A stretch of DNA of 64,000 nt from Eretmocerus hayati (taxonomy: Eukaryota > Arthropoda > Insecta > Hymenoptera > Aphelinidae), in NCBI GenBank assembly GCA_029851415.1, contig CM056742.1, positions 82,326,748-82,390,747 of the forward strand, written 5' to 3'. Both the position numbers and the translations under genes were made by a program. Shown here in pieces: positions 35,367 to 46,272 of this stretch. Each line of letters begins with the position of its first letter. The first letter of the stretch is position 1. The notes under the pieces are model-generated. The model worked only from the letters and a program-made list of their open reading frames with translations. It was not told the origin of the DNA and ran no database searches.

Positions 35367-35804
35367 ATGGAATGCGATCCCATTTTTGATGGCAATGTAG
35401 ATACAACTAATGTTGTGGAAAGAGCGGAGTCACAAAGACTGGATCATGAGATAGAAGAGCATATCAAAGAAGAAGAGTTGTACAATGATTATATTAATTC
35501 GTTGTCCGAATCGAAAGAATCTGAAGATCTTGAGAAATTACTTGTTGTCAGAAATGATGTTACCGGAAACAAACCACATGGAAATTTTAATGATTGGTCG
35601 GAAGTTCCTTCAAGTTTGAAAAATCATGCCATGAATTATTTGGAAGTTCGAATTAAAAATGGAGAAATCAGTCCTCAAATTCTTCAAGATGTCAATGTTC
35701 TCAATGACGTGTTGCTCAAGTTAGCTAATGTAATATTGCCGTCACAGGAACTGGATGAACTGTCAATGAAAATTTGTGACTTAGATATTACAAATAAATT
35801 ATGA
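35367..35804 (+). CDS. Orphan acidic protein, 145 codons, intact copy
   Basis: The frame runs from ATG 35367 to TGA 35802-35804, starting 82 bases after the Helitron stop. It is highly charged and probably helical, with an acidic N-terminal half (ESQRLDHEIEEH, EEELYNDY) and a mixed C-terminal half (NDWSEVP, KNGEISPQIL). No Cys or His cluster, signal peptide or membrane segment is seen. A broken homologue at 2395-2808 shows stretches of near identity with substitutions elsewhere. It is next to helicase sequences here and next to an RPA-like gene in both places. I do not recognise the family. A role as accessory protein of the Helitron is inferred from position only. Confidence 0.6.
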   Translation: MECDPIFDGNVDTTNVVERAESQRLDHEIEEHIKEEELYNDYINSLSESKESEDLEKLLVVRNDVTGNKPHGNFNDWSEVPSSLKNHAMNYLEVRIKNGEISPQILQDVNVLNDVLLKLANVILPSQELDELSMKICDLDITNKL

Positions 35805-36492
35805 TTCGTGTTATCGACATAATTCATCATACCTTTCTTATACCTATACATCATGTCCAGTAAATCCGAGTTCCTTATAAGATTATCGTATTTCTAGAAC
35901 CAGGAAAAGAATGATGAATGGATAGGTGAGGTGATTAGTTATGATTCATTTTCCACTGATGAAGGAAATTCCAATCTTGATATGAACTGATATTGGTCAA
36001 ACAAAAAAAGTATTTTCATCATGTTGAAATCTGAAATTTCTTGATAATGATTGATTCCATAGAGATATTTGTGAAAATGGAATAGCAAATCATATCTTTC
36101 GTCTAAGTTTCAACACTTTTATGTATGATGTGTATGAGAACTCTGAAGTGTTCGCATAACAAAAGTGAGAATTATGTTCAAAAATTTCAATATATTCAGA
36201 ATTGTTTCGATGAGGGGATTATGAATTCATTTAGACCAGAATCAATCTCTTCCAAAGTTGGACCGATCTTCGTTGAAGAAACTAGTTAGACTTGAGATCG
36301 GATGAGACTATCCTGAAATTGAATCAATTAGAAAAAGAACCATTCGATGAAACAGTAGAATCAGAGATGAATGGTTTAATTTCCAATATCCTGTTTGCTT
36401 GCATTATTTATATTCATTTTAGGTTGTTGATTGAGATGTTTTGAATTATTCTTGATATCTTCAGTGAAACACCAGATGAAGTTGGTAGAGAA
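35805..36492. other. AT-rich intergenic sequence
   Basis: No frame supported. A possible splice acceptor (ATATCTTCAG, ending 36464) precedes the zinc-finger frame. Confidence 0.4.
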
Positions 36493-36890
36493 ATGAGAAC
36501 TGTTAGTTGTCCAGAATGTCATTTAATATTTGCTACGATGGATTTTCTGGAAAAACATAGAATCAAAGGACATAATAGTGACATAAACAGACAAATTCAT
36601 TGCTTGGAGTGTGGTTTGATATTGGATAGTAGACATTTGAAAGTCCATTTAGACACACATGTTGATCCAAATAATTATAGCTGTACACAAAAACGTTGTG
36701 GGAAATCGTTCAAAAGAAAGAGTCAGTTGATCCGCCACATCAAGTCTCACGATGAATCATTGAGCCAAATTTGTGAAAATTGTGGAAAACCATTCTACAG
36801 ATTAGATCATTTGATAAAAATGATGTGCGTGGCGATCACGTACGTAGGGAGGTGAAACCACATGACCGCGGGTTGAGATCTCTCACATTT
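36493..36890 (+). pseudogene. C2H2 zinc-finger protein fragment with a probable frameshift
   Basis: The open frame 36493-36855 encodes three complete C2H2 fingers: C-x2-C...H-x4-H, C-x2-C...H-x3-H, and C-x4-C...H-x3-H with a GKSFKRKSQLIRHIKSH body. A fourth finger starts CENCGKPF. At an A5 run (about 36816-36820) the frame leaves the finger. A shift of one base gives a continuation with further charged residues and His (DVRGDHVRREVKPHD) before a stop near 36920. The mixed C-x2-C and C-x4-C spacing resembles TFIIIA-like or generic DNA/RNA-binding fingers. The upstream frame is open to about 36450, so it may be an exon. It could be host-derived cargo or an independent pseudogene. Confidence 0.65.
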
Positions 36891-37149
36891 CCAAATAAAA
36901 TGTGTCCAGTAACTATGTGATAGGATGTCCCACAATCTCAAGTTAAGGGGATGCCTCCGTTGGCTGATAGTCTGGTTGAGTGATTGATCTTGCTATATTT
37001 CCATTGCCTAAAGATGACTGAGGATTATAAAATAGTTCTTAGATTGAAAAGTTGAATGTATTGTCCAAGTTTGAAATGTTCTGAATTTCTGAATTTTATT
37101 TGTAGAATATTGCCAAATTTCTTACCTTGATGAATGTATTTTAATTGTC

Positions 37150-38290
37150 GAATACAGTTGACATAAGTACGCAGCCAAAATTGGCAAACTAATCACCGTA
37201 ATCCCCCATCCAAATCAAGAAACTGGTTCAAGTAAATTGAGAAGTCGAGTCTCAGTTTTACTAGTATGCAACTTTTGGCTATGCATTTATGGAGACTATT
37301 CTGAACATTCAGATGACATTTATCTTAATGACACTTTTGAAAAGACCAATATTAGGAATTCCAACATTCAACTCATACACAAGTGCGCAGTCAAAAGTGG
37401 CAAACTAATTACCGTAACACCTCATCCAAAGCAAAAAAATGGTTCAGGCAATTAAGTAGCCAGGTCTCAGTTTTCTCCTTTTGGATGAGAGGCAACGGTC
37501 ACTAGTTTGCAACTTGTGGCTGCGCACTCATGTAGACTATTTTCAACATTCAACTCATCACACATAAGTATGCAGACAACAGTGGCAAACCAATTACTGC
37601 AACCTCTCATCCAAATCCAAAAACTTGTTTAAACTGGTTCGAGACAATTGAGATGCCGGATCTCAGTTTCCTCCTTTTGGAGGTGAGATAACGTTTACTA
37701 GTTTGCAACTTTTTGCTGTGTACTTCTAGTAGACTATTTTCAACAATTAGAATACATTCATCTTGATGACACTTTTGATAAGACTATGAGGAATTCTAAC
37801 ATTCAACTTATCATACACAAGTATGCAGCCAAAAGTGGCAAACTAATTACTGTAACCTTCCATCCAAACCCAAAAACTGGTTCAAGACGATTGAGTAGCC
37901 GCAGGTCTCAGTTTTCTCCTTTTGGATGTGAGGTTACGGTTACTAATTTGCAATTTTTGGCTACGCACTCATGTAGGCTATTTTCAACATTTAGAATATA
38001 TTCATTTTAAAGACGGTTTTGATAAGACTATGCTGAATTCCAACATTTAACTCATCACACATAAGTATGCAGACAACAGTGGCAAACTAATTACCGTAAC
38101 CCCTCATCCAAACCCAAAAACTGGTTCAAGACAATTGAGTAGCCGCAGGTCTCAGTTTTCTCCTTTTGGATGTGAGGTTACGATTACTATTTTGCAACTT
38201 TTGGCTACGCACTCATGTAGACTATTTGCAATATTCAGAGTGACACTCTTGATAAGACTATGAGGAATTATAACATTTAACTCATGAACT
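37150..38290 (+). repeat. Tandem hairpin-forming repeats, ~5 units of 185-255 bp
   Basis: Units are recognisable by AAGTATGCAGCCAAAAGTGG / CAAACTAATTACYGTAACC at about 37165, 37380, 37565, 37820 and 38063. Each unit also holds an inverted partner (GGATGTGAGGTTACGGTTAC...TTGCAACTTTTGGCTRCGCAC), so every unit can fold into a long stem. Small frames here are incidental. Confidence 0.75.
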
Positions 38291-38893
38291 GGGCATTTCA
38301 CTTCAGAGTTGATATTAACTGATGTGTACACTCATGAGTGATCTGACAAATCTGTTTTCAATTTACTCGTGAACACATATTCTCTCACATGTAGTTGTTA
38401 ATGTATCAAGAGTAAGGCTGATCATTCAAACACTGATGATCACTCCATTTCATGCATTGACAAATACGACCGTGATTGACAATGAACTATATAGCTATAT
38501 GCAGCACAATCACAGCGCTACATCAGTGCTAATAGCTTGCCCTAAACACTACCTGACACTACCACAGCTCACCACAGCTCACGCTGTTACACCCAGCTAG
38601 ATGCCGGGAACCGCACTGATAAGCAATCTACGGCGATCACACGGTAAACACGGCGTTTACGCGGCTGATGAGTTACGCGCCGTAGGAATCACACGGATTC
38701 CGCAGTTCGCATCGAGAAAAATTTTTCCTCGGGTCGAAAGCGCCAGGCGCCGGTAAAGAAGGTTTCACCTTCAAAACATATTTGTAAAAGTGATACGTGA
38801 CATAGATGAAAAATGTTATTGTTCATTCTCTATGTTATAGAAATCATGAATAAGAGAAAAACGGAATAGAATGAAAATAATGTTACGAAAAAA
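38291..38893. other. Intergenic sequence upstream of the RPA-like gene
   Basis: It includes a GC-rich block (38590-38760: GCCGGGAACCGC, GGCGCCGGTAAAG) with short self-complementary words, then AT-rich sequence. No gene supported. Confidence 0.4.
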
Positions 38894-41800
38894 ATGAAGA
38901 AATTAGACTTCACCTCAACTGAATTTTTGAAATCAAAATTGAAAGCTGGAGATAAAACAGCGTGAGTTGCATTTATGGTATTATGATGATTGATTTTTGA
39001 AATCAATGGAATGATTTAAGATGATTTACCAGTATTATAGTTGGATACGTAGAAGAAATTATTGAAGACCAGTCATTCATGAATAAAGAGACGAAGAACG
39101 AATTCAAGACATTCAAATTCATTGTAAACAATAATGATGGAATGAGTTTGCAATTCATCATTTTCGACGAAGATATAGAGAAATTCCGAAATTCGGTGAA
39201 ACTGCATCAGGTACGTATTTGTTCTAGGTTCCGTCTTAAACCTCATCTGATGATTGTGAAATTTATAGAAAATGATGTTGGAAAACGTATGTATACAACG
39301 GAGGAAGGGGTATACTAAAGGAAATGTACCCTACGAGTTCAAATTACGGAATTTCTCGAAACTATCTCTACTTGGAGAATTTGAACGTTCGAAAAACAAG
39401 AAACCTGCCGAAATTCAATTTGAAGATATTCCTAAGAAGAAAGGATTAATAAGTGAGTTAGGAAATGGTATCATAGTGGAATAATGATGTATTCGTGTTT
39501 TCAAATATCCCCACAGAAATTCAAGGTAATATTAGGACAGAGTTTGTGGAAAAATCTAAACAGAGTAGGGAAGAGTGTATTGGCGTCTTGACGAATGGGA
39601 TACACAAATTAGACATTCTTTTGACTAAGAAAGATGATGAAAGTTTGAATTTTGACCGTGGGACTAAGGTAGAAATTATTGGTGATCTACGCGAAAATGG
39701 TGAGTGTTAAAAATAATAGGAATTTGTATAGATTAGTGTGACGTGGTATTTTAACCATCACAACTCATTTATATTCAACGGGACTCTTTTCCTAAAATCG
39801 CAGGCAATACGCGCGCGAACGGCGAAACGACTCCAAAAATTCAGCTACTCCGCAGTCACGTTCGCAGCACAGCATCACTTACCGTGCCGATACCTGAAAA
39901 TCAAAAAGGGGGAGGGCACACGCTCGAAATAATAAATCGAATATTTATTATAAAAATAATTGGATTCTATTCTTTACGTTTCTTCTGCGCGGCGATATAT
40001 GAATTTACACATATATCAAGTCCGACAATGGTCCGCGTACTTCTACTATTCAACAAAAATCACTCATCGATCATCAAAAATTGTCTCTGAATTTTCCTGA
40101 AGATAATACACTTCACATAGGCCATAAATTGTCCAAATCACTCACGAAATCTACCTGTGCTCCGTAGAGCACAGCTTGTCCGGTCCCTACTCCGATAATT
40201 GTCTCAAGACAGATTGCTCCAAAATTCTCTTGTCCAAAATGGCCGTCCAACAGCCCTCGATACACGCGCGCAACGACAACGTCCAAGATGGCTTGTGCTC
40301 CGATGCCCTCATGTCCTACGTGCTCGAGCAACAGGTGCACGATCACACACCTGGCCCGTTGTCCGCTCTGCGATTGTCTAACTATTAACACACGTACGCC
40401 TACTCCGAGGCATCTTGTCTACGTCCGCGCGCAAGAAATTCACAAGTCCGCTGCTCCCAATAATCCACGCGACGCGGTTGATGCCCGGATCCTCGTGTGC
40501 TCTAGTCCCACTCGCGTACGTCTATCATAGACGTCTTGTCCACGTCCGCACACTGTACCAGCTAACGAGGTCCCCCGGGAGTCCGGTCTGTCCGCGGGCA
40601 CGACGATTGCCCTCCACGACGCGCGAGGCTCTTTGGATATTCGCGACGAGAGATTCACATAAAAAGGAGCAAGACCACTCACCGTTTTCTGTCCATCTCG
40701 TCCGCTGCGGGCCCTTTAGTCAGCAGTTGCAGCTTCCAGTCCTGATCCTCGAGTCCGTTTTAGTCTTCATGCTGTTCGATAGGCTTCCTGGGGCTCTGCC
40801 CCGCAGGGCAGAGGTGCCCCGGCCACGCGGCCGCTGCTCCGATTTGCGACAGGTCGGAGCACACGCGCTCTGCTCAGCGACTATTTTTCAACTGACAAAA
40901 TGTCCGACTTTTCTCGTCCGCTGGCTCTTCGTCTTCACTCGAGGAAGAAAGCCCTGATTGGTCAATCAGAATAACCATTAGCGCCAACTGGTAACCACTG
41001 CACGCGTACTGCGCAACAATTCCGAATACACGTCCGAATATACCTATATCTAGTCCGTGTTGCAGCAGTATATCTATATATACTCGCGGCCGTCCGTAGT
41101 GTAACGATATCGAGTCCTTATGGCAGCAGTATCTCTATATATACGCTATGCATTATCTCAGTGCATCATACTTGAGTATACACACACATACATAATCGTG
41201 TGCATCATCCGCAAGTCACAATTTGTTCCAGCGGCCGATGTCCAGGTACTCGTCCGTAGGAATTCCGTAGCCAAGGCTGCCCGGGTGTGGCCCTGATTTG
41301 CATGTCCGCAGCGCCACCGCACCTCGTCCGCCACCACCAGTCAGCTGTCTGCAGCCTATGTTTACACACGCCTCGTATACGCTCGCTGTCGTCTCCATCC
41401 TCTGGTGGGCCACCCGGGCTCAACACTGTCCGTGTACAGGTCACCGAGGCCATGAGTGACCACTGTAGTGCAGTATGGATAGTGCGCGGGAGTGCGGTGC
41501 ACCAAGTGCATAATTCACATGTGCAACAGGTGTTGTACATATAACCTAACCCCGCTGCCCGTCTCTGCCGGCATGTGTGCTTGACCGAGCTGCGGCATAT
41601 GGGGCAATTGCCCGGATGGCCAGCTGCCCGGGAACCGCATCATCAAGGGCCACGTTCCCGCTGATAACGCGATATAAATAAGTGTCAATGCCTTATACTG
41701 TCATCCCCGTCGTCCTGGTCTGTCCGGGTTTATTTCTTCGCCTCGGGGCACAATATACTCAAATCCCGCATGAAACGGGCTGGAAAGGGCCAGGATAAGG

Positions 41801-42290
41801 CCCGGCTAGGACTCAATAGTCTCAAAAAAGCCCTAAAACCCGTCCAGCTGTCAACCTTCACTGTCCGTCGGCTGCTAGTCCCGGCAGCCTCCTATGGTGC
41901 GGCTACAGCGTCTTTTTCTGGTGTAGGTGGGGTTGCCTACGCGCAGGCATGCCCACCTATGCAGCGTCACGTTGTTCGGTCCACTCTCCCGTCGCTCGCC
42001 GTCGTCGTCTTCTCGAGCCAGCACCTCGACAAAAAAGGGAAGTATTGGGGTCAATACCTGTCCTTTGAGTTCACTGGCTCGAGACGGCGACCAGAGATTT
42101 TTGCGATTTCGGCTGTGACGGTTTACCCGTCACATTAGTCTCGGAATTTATTTCGTTTCATTTGATAGGAGCAACTTACATTCTGAAAGTGAATAAAATT
42201 GAGGATATCAAAATTTTAGACGTTGAAAAAATGGATATTGAAGAACTCATATTAGGAAATGAAACATTCGTAGTTGAGGTGATAATTTGA
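38894..42290 (+). CDS. RPA70-like OB-fold protein, five exons, apparently intact
   Basis: Exons 38894-38961, 39033-39210, 39269-39452, 39517-39699 and 42169-42290 join in phase with GT/AG borders to give about 244 residues from ATG 38894 to TGA 42288-42290. Exon 2 has the RPA70 domain-A pattern: IIVGYVEE, then KTFKFIV, then LQFIIFDEDIEKF. Exon 3 supplies the rest of the OB fold and a linker (IQFEDIP). Exons 4-5 may form a second, more divergent OB fold. The product should bind single-stranded DNA, and RPA-like genes occur in some Helitrons. The gene lies 3.6 kb downstream of a RepHel gene. Introns 1-3 are 58-71 bp, while intron 4 is 2.5 kb because it contains the insertion at 39737-42134. No stop or frameshift is seen, in contrast to the RepHel gene. 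Splice sites are inferred. Confidence 0.65.
39737..42134. mobile_element. 2.4-kb TG...CA insertion (solo-LTR-like or TIR element) in intron 4
   Basis: Ends TGTGACG and CGTCACA are flanked by TTAG on both sides (39733-39736 and 42135-42138). Each end can fold by itself; the right one reads TGACGG-TTTAC-CCGTCA. The GC-rich interior differs sharply from the AT-rich flanks. It has a TATAAATA at about 41673, two related TATATATA segments (about 41075 and 41135), and no recognisable protein despite several frames. TG...CA ends and a 4-bp duplication fit a long solo LTR. A DNA transposon with short TIRs is the alternative. Confidence 0.6.
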
Positions 42291-43100
42291 TGAACATGTT
42301 TATGGAATATGTAATTAAATATATAATGAATATGAGAAATTTTCGAACATTCCACAGGGTTATAATGAAAATAAGCAATGGACGTTTTTGTCTCATGGAC
42401 ATTTCCAGGGAAGTATTATTGAAATTTACATAGTATAACATTATTTCTTCCATGAATAAATAGACAGTTTTGTTCGAAGAACAAGGATGTTCTAGATAAA
42501 TCATATTTTTTAGAGGGTTTCATAGGGCTACTGGCGATATTCCCTCAAATTTTTTGAATTCAATTTGGTAATATTTGACTTTGCGATAATGAATTAGTTA
42601 AAAAATGGAACGTGCCAAGAATGGTACCTCAATGAATGATCATTTTTGGTTTAACAATATAGAAAGTTTTGTAGTGATACTTCTTGGAACTTCGAGATTT
42701 CAAAAATGTTTTCTATAATATATGGATCTGACAATAATGTAATAGTTAGATGAGATTATGAGACATAGAAAATGATCATGGAAAAGGTGGTATGGAGATC
42801 CACTTACATATTGAAATTTTTCGAATTGAATTATTGAATTGTAATATTCGTGATTCCTAGATAAAAAGGAGAGAAGAATAAGATCTGTGATTGGGGGGAG
42901 GATTGAAGAATGCCGTTGGAGATCGAGATTTGAGATCATGAAGGGAATTCTTGGTGTATATCAGATATTCATACATGAAAAATTGGGGATGTTGAGAAGA
43001 TTGAAAAAATTGAACGTTATTCCTGAGGTTAATTTCGACTAATCAATCAGTGATGTGCTTATTTTTCAAGGTATTTTGAGAAAATGAAATTTTTATGAAA
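42291..43100. other. AT-rich sequence, nothing recognised
   Basis: Only short frames on either strand. No repeat or motif stands out. Confidence 0.4.
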
Positions 43101-43109
43101 TTCTCATGA

Positions 43110-44045
43110 GAGATGACCTCGGGCTGTGATGCTGCTTGGGGTCCGGCTAAGGGTGCGGGCGAGGGACCGGAGGGTTGCGGACGGGTGCGGGTGGGGTGGG
43201 GGTTAGGGTGCGGATCGGGGTGCGGCTGAGGTGCGGCTTGGGGTGTGGAGGGGTGCGGCCGAGGGTGCGGAGGGGTACGGCTCAGGGTGCGGTTGGGGTG
43301 CGGCTTAGGGTGCGGCTGAGGTGCGAAGGGGTGCGGCTTAGGGTGTGGCTGAGGTGCGGCTTGGGGTGCGGTTGGGGTGCGGCTTAGGTTGCGGCTGAGC
43401 TGCGGCTTAGGGTGCGGCTCGGGGTGCGGCTTAGGGTGCGGAGGGGTGCGGCTCAGGGTGCGGCTGGGGTGCAGCTTAGGGTACGGCTGAGGTGCGGCTT
43501 GGGGTGCGGGGGAGGTGCGGCTTGGGGTGCGGCTGGGGTGCGGAGGGGTGCGGGTTAGGGTGCGGGTGAGGTGCGGCTTGGGGTGTGGTTGGGGTGCGGC
43601 TGAGGTGCGGCTTGGGGTGCGGCTGGGGTGTGGCCGAGGGTGCGGAGGGGTGCGGCTCGGGGTGCGGAGAGGTGCGGAGAGGTGCGGGAAGGGTGCGGAG
43701 GGGTGCGGGTAGGGTGCGGGTGGGGTGCGGATCATACATAGAATATTTCAAGGGAAAGGGGTGCGGGTGGGGTGCGCAGGGGTGCGGGTGAGGTGCGCAG
43801 GGGTGCGGCTGGGGTGCGGGAGGGTGCGGTTTTCCAAATGCAGAAGGGGTGCGGGTGGCTGGGGGTGGGGTGCGGAGATGTGCGGATGGGGTGCGGGGTG
43901 GGTGCGGGTGGGTGCGCGTGGTGCGCATGGTTGCGGAAGAGGTGCGCAGTGGGTGCGTAGGGGGTGCGCAGCGGGTGCGCAGGGGGTGCGGCTTGGTGCG
44001 GGTGAGGTGCGGATTGGGTGCGGTGGGGGTGCGCGAGGGTGCGGC
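43110..44045 (+). repeat. G-rich GTGCGG minisatellite, ~930 bp
   Basis: Repeats of the form GGGGTGCGGCTT / GGGTGCGGAG with a basic period near 12 bp. It is interrupted at about 43730-43760 and 43830-43850 by short unique segments. Runs of three or four G occur every 6-12 bases on the plus strand over nearly the whole length. The 12-bp period leaves several frames open on both strands (Pro/His/Arg/Thr-rich on minus, Gly/Val/Arg/Cys-rich on plus). I regard these as non-coding. Confidence 0.85.
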
Positions 44046-44675
44046 AAAAAACACTAGTACTATATAATATAGGGAGATATATAACTACAAATATCCATAC
44101 AGAAGTTAACAACCCTATACTATTGACCTCACGGAAGCTTCACAATTTGAATTAATTTTTTTGTTCTGAGAGTTGTAAATCTATAGAAGGAATCTATAGA
44201 CGTCTAGGTAAATGAATTGACACGAATCCGGTAGTTGAATGATAACCGTTTGAGACGATTCCAAAAATACGTACGTAACGGAATATATGATTGATTGTAG
44301 AAACCCCATGATTATTTTGAAATACGGTATGTCATACGTATATATATACCTAGTGGTCGAAATTCGGAGGCCTACTCAAATCGGGCACTCACGCGTATCC
44401 ATTCCCTGGATGCAATTCGGAATAATACAGTTGAGGTACGGATGTCGTTCTCTGATCGTTGGTTGGCGACCCAGAGCCTATTTGAGATAAAATCGTTAAC
44501 CTAACCTTAAGAATATTCCATATGTACAAAATTGTAATGCAACTAAATACATGCTTCTTCAAAAATGCCTATATGACTTTTTATACAGAGTGGATTTCTA
44601 TCTGATAGTGAACATACTTGGTAAGTATACTTATGTTTCCTACCCGATATTCCACGGAATTAGGTTGCGAGTCCT

Positions 44676-44715
<40 letters not shown>

Positions 44716-45420
44716 CCCAGCCCGGTAGTCTCATATTCGGGCACTGATTTTCCATAGCCTTTCGTACGAATTGGTATCAGAACGACGTTGGGATATTGAT
44801 AGAAGTCGTGAACTCGACAACTATCCGTTATGTAAGAAGGTTATGATAGAAGGCAACTAAATTCAAACTTAGACGTTGTGATGCCGAGTAATTTTGTGGT
44901 AGCGAAAAGATCGATTTTCCTCTTGGATTTTTTTTAAAGTTTCATACACCCATTACTGGCAACATTAACACGCTGGCGAATGGCCATTCTACGAGGTAGG
45001 CGGTTTTGAGAAGGGGTTTTGTATATTCCTGGAAGCGTCAATCAGGTGTAAAAAGGAGCTTTCCGTCAATTCATGCCACAAGTCAAGGTCATTGAAATTC
45101 GACACTTCGGATTTGAATCATTTTGATATATATTCTTAGAAGGTTCAGATTCTTGGATGCGAAACAGATAACATGTCGTGGTTGGCTTACGTTATCGATG
45201 TTATTTTCGTGTGAATTTCTTGTAATCATCAACATCAAATTCGCAATTAGCATTTGGCAACCAGAGAGGGCGATTGGACCAGTTTTGTAGATTTGTGAGT
45301 TCATCACAAGTGTCAGAGGACCAAGAAAGCAATCGTGAGGCCCAGCTTTTGTAGAGCCAGGTCTGTTCGGTTGTATTTTTATGCATATTCATATTCATCG
45401 TTTCGGTGTTCATTGCAATT
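44046..45420. other. AT-rich sequence with a TA microsatellite
   Basis: A (TA)n tract lies at about 44680-44711. Two GC-richer blocks around 44360-44480 and 44640-44760 share GGGCACT-like words and may be degraded MITEs. No gene supported. Confidence 0.4.
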
Positions 45421-45426
45421 CTCTGG

Positions 45427-45475
45427 TGATTCTTTCTGATTCTTTCTGTTTCTTTCTGTTTCTTTCTGTTTCTTT
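45427..45475. repeat. TTTCTG hexanucleotide microsatellite
   Basis: About six copies of (GATTC/GTTTC)TTTCT-type units. The minus-strand frame across it gives a Lys/Glu/Thr run. Confidence 0.8.
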
Positions 45476-45584
45476 GTTTCACTGAGGTTTACTCGCCCCC
45501 AGGATAAATCAAAACCACCCGAAGTGGCCGGGGATCCCCTACTCTCTGTTCGATGACGGTCACTAACCATCCCGGTCCGCGGGC

Positions 45585-45925
45585 CACACGTCTCGGTGGT
45601 GGACCGAGAGGCCGTGGACCATCCAAGTCCCTGGGGGCACCCTTCCTCGGGCCCGCGGCCACACGTCTCGGTGGTTGCCCAAGGTGGGTTTGGGGCGACG
45701 GTCGCGTACCTCCAAGCCCGTGTCCATACGGTTCGGTGGGGACTCGAGAGGTCGTGGGCCGTCCGGGGTACAGTTCGTCGTACCCTCGTGGCGACGGTCA
45801 CGTATCTCCAAGCCCGTATCCACACGGTTCGGTGGGGGCTCGAAAGATCGCGGGCCGTTCGTGATACAGTGCGTCGTATCGGTTTGGTTCGAGATACAGT
45901 ACGTCGTATTGGTTTGGTTGATTGC
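45585..45925. repeat. GC-rich short tandem duplications
   Basis: GGCGACGGTCGCGTACCTCC (about 45694) recurs about 96 bp later (about 45789) with GCCCGTRTCCAYACGGTTCGG following. CACACGTCTCGGTGG occurs twice about 74 bp apart. GTCGTATYGGTTTGGTT occurs twice near 45870-45915. A 232-codon minus-strand frame (46077-45379) crosses these repeats. Its repeated Arg/Thr-rich blocks reflect the DNA repeats, and I do not call it a gene. Confidence 0.6.
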
Positions 45926-46272
45926 TTGGTTTCGGTCCTCTGATTAGTTCTTGTTTGTGTTATGTGATGATAGAATGGAAGCAATAGAATAGATAAAAGT
46001 TGCACGTGCATTTTGAAGCTACTAGTTTTAAGGGAAGAGGATGCAAGAGAGTGTAGTTCGTGTTTGTGGGTCTTCATCGTCTCTCAGATAGCCAACATTT
46101 CCAGTTCAAAGTGAGGTTTCTTCCTCATGTCGTTATCAAAATTTCGTTATTCATTACAATCAAGAGATTCCTTAAATAAACACATGTGAAACACATCATG
46201 GATTTGAAGTCATATGTAAACTTCTAATTATCGTTTCTATAAACTGGGTTGAATCTTCATCAATGACCTCGG

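Noticed and set aside
40415..40957. 180-codon ORF inside the 2.4-kb insertion
   Set aside because: The segment is GC-rich with competing frames in several registers. No domain or compositional sign of protein coding.
43043..44112. Long Pro/His/Arg/Thr-rich and Gly-rich ORFs up to 230 codons
   Set aside because: They exist on both strands and in several frames because the minisatellite period is about 12 bp and lacks stops.
45379..46077. 232-codon minus-strand ORF
   Set aside because: It crosses tandem GC-rich duplications and a TTTCTG microsatellite. Its repeated blocks follow the DNA repeats, not a protein domain.
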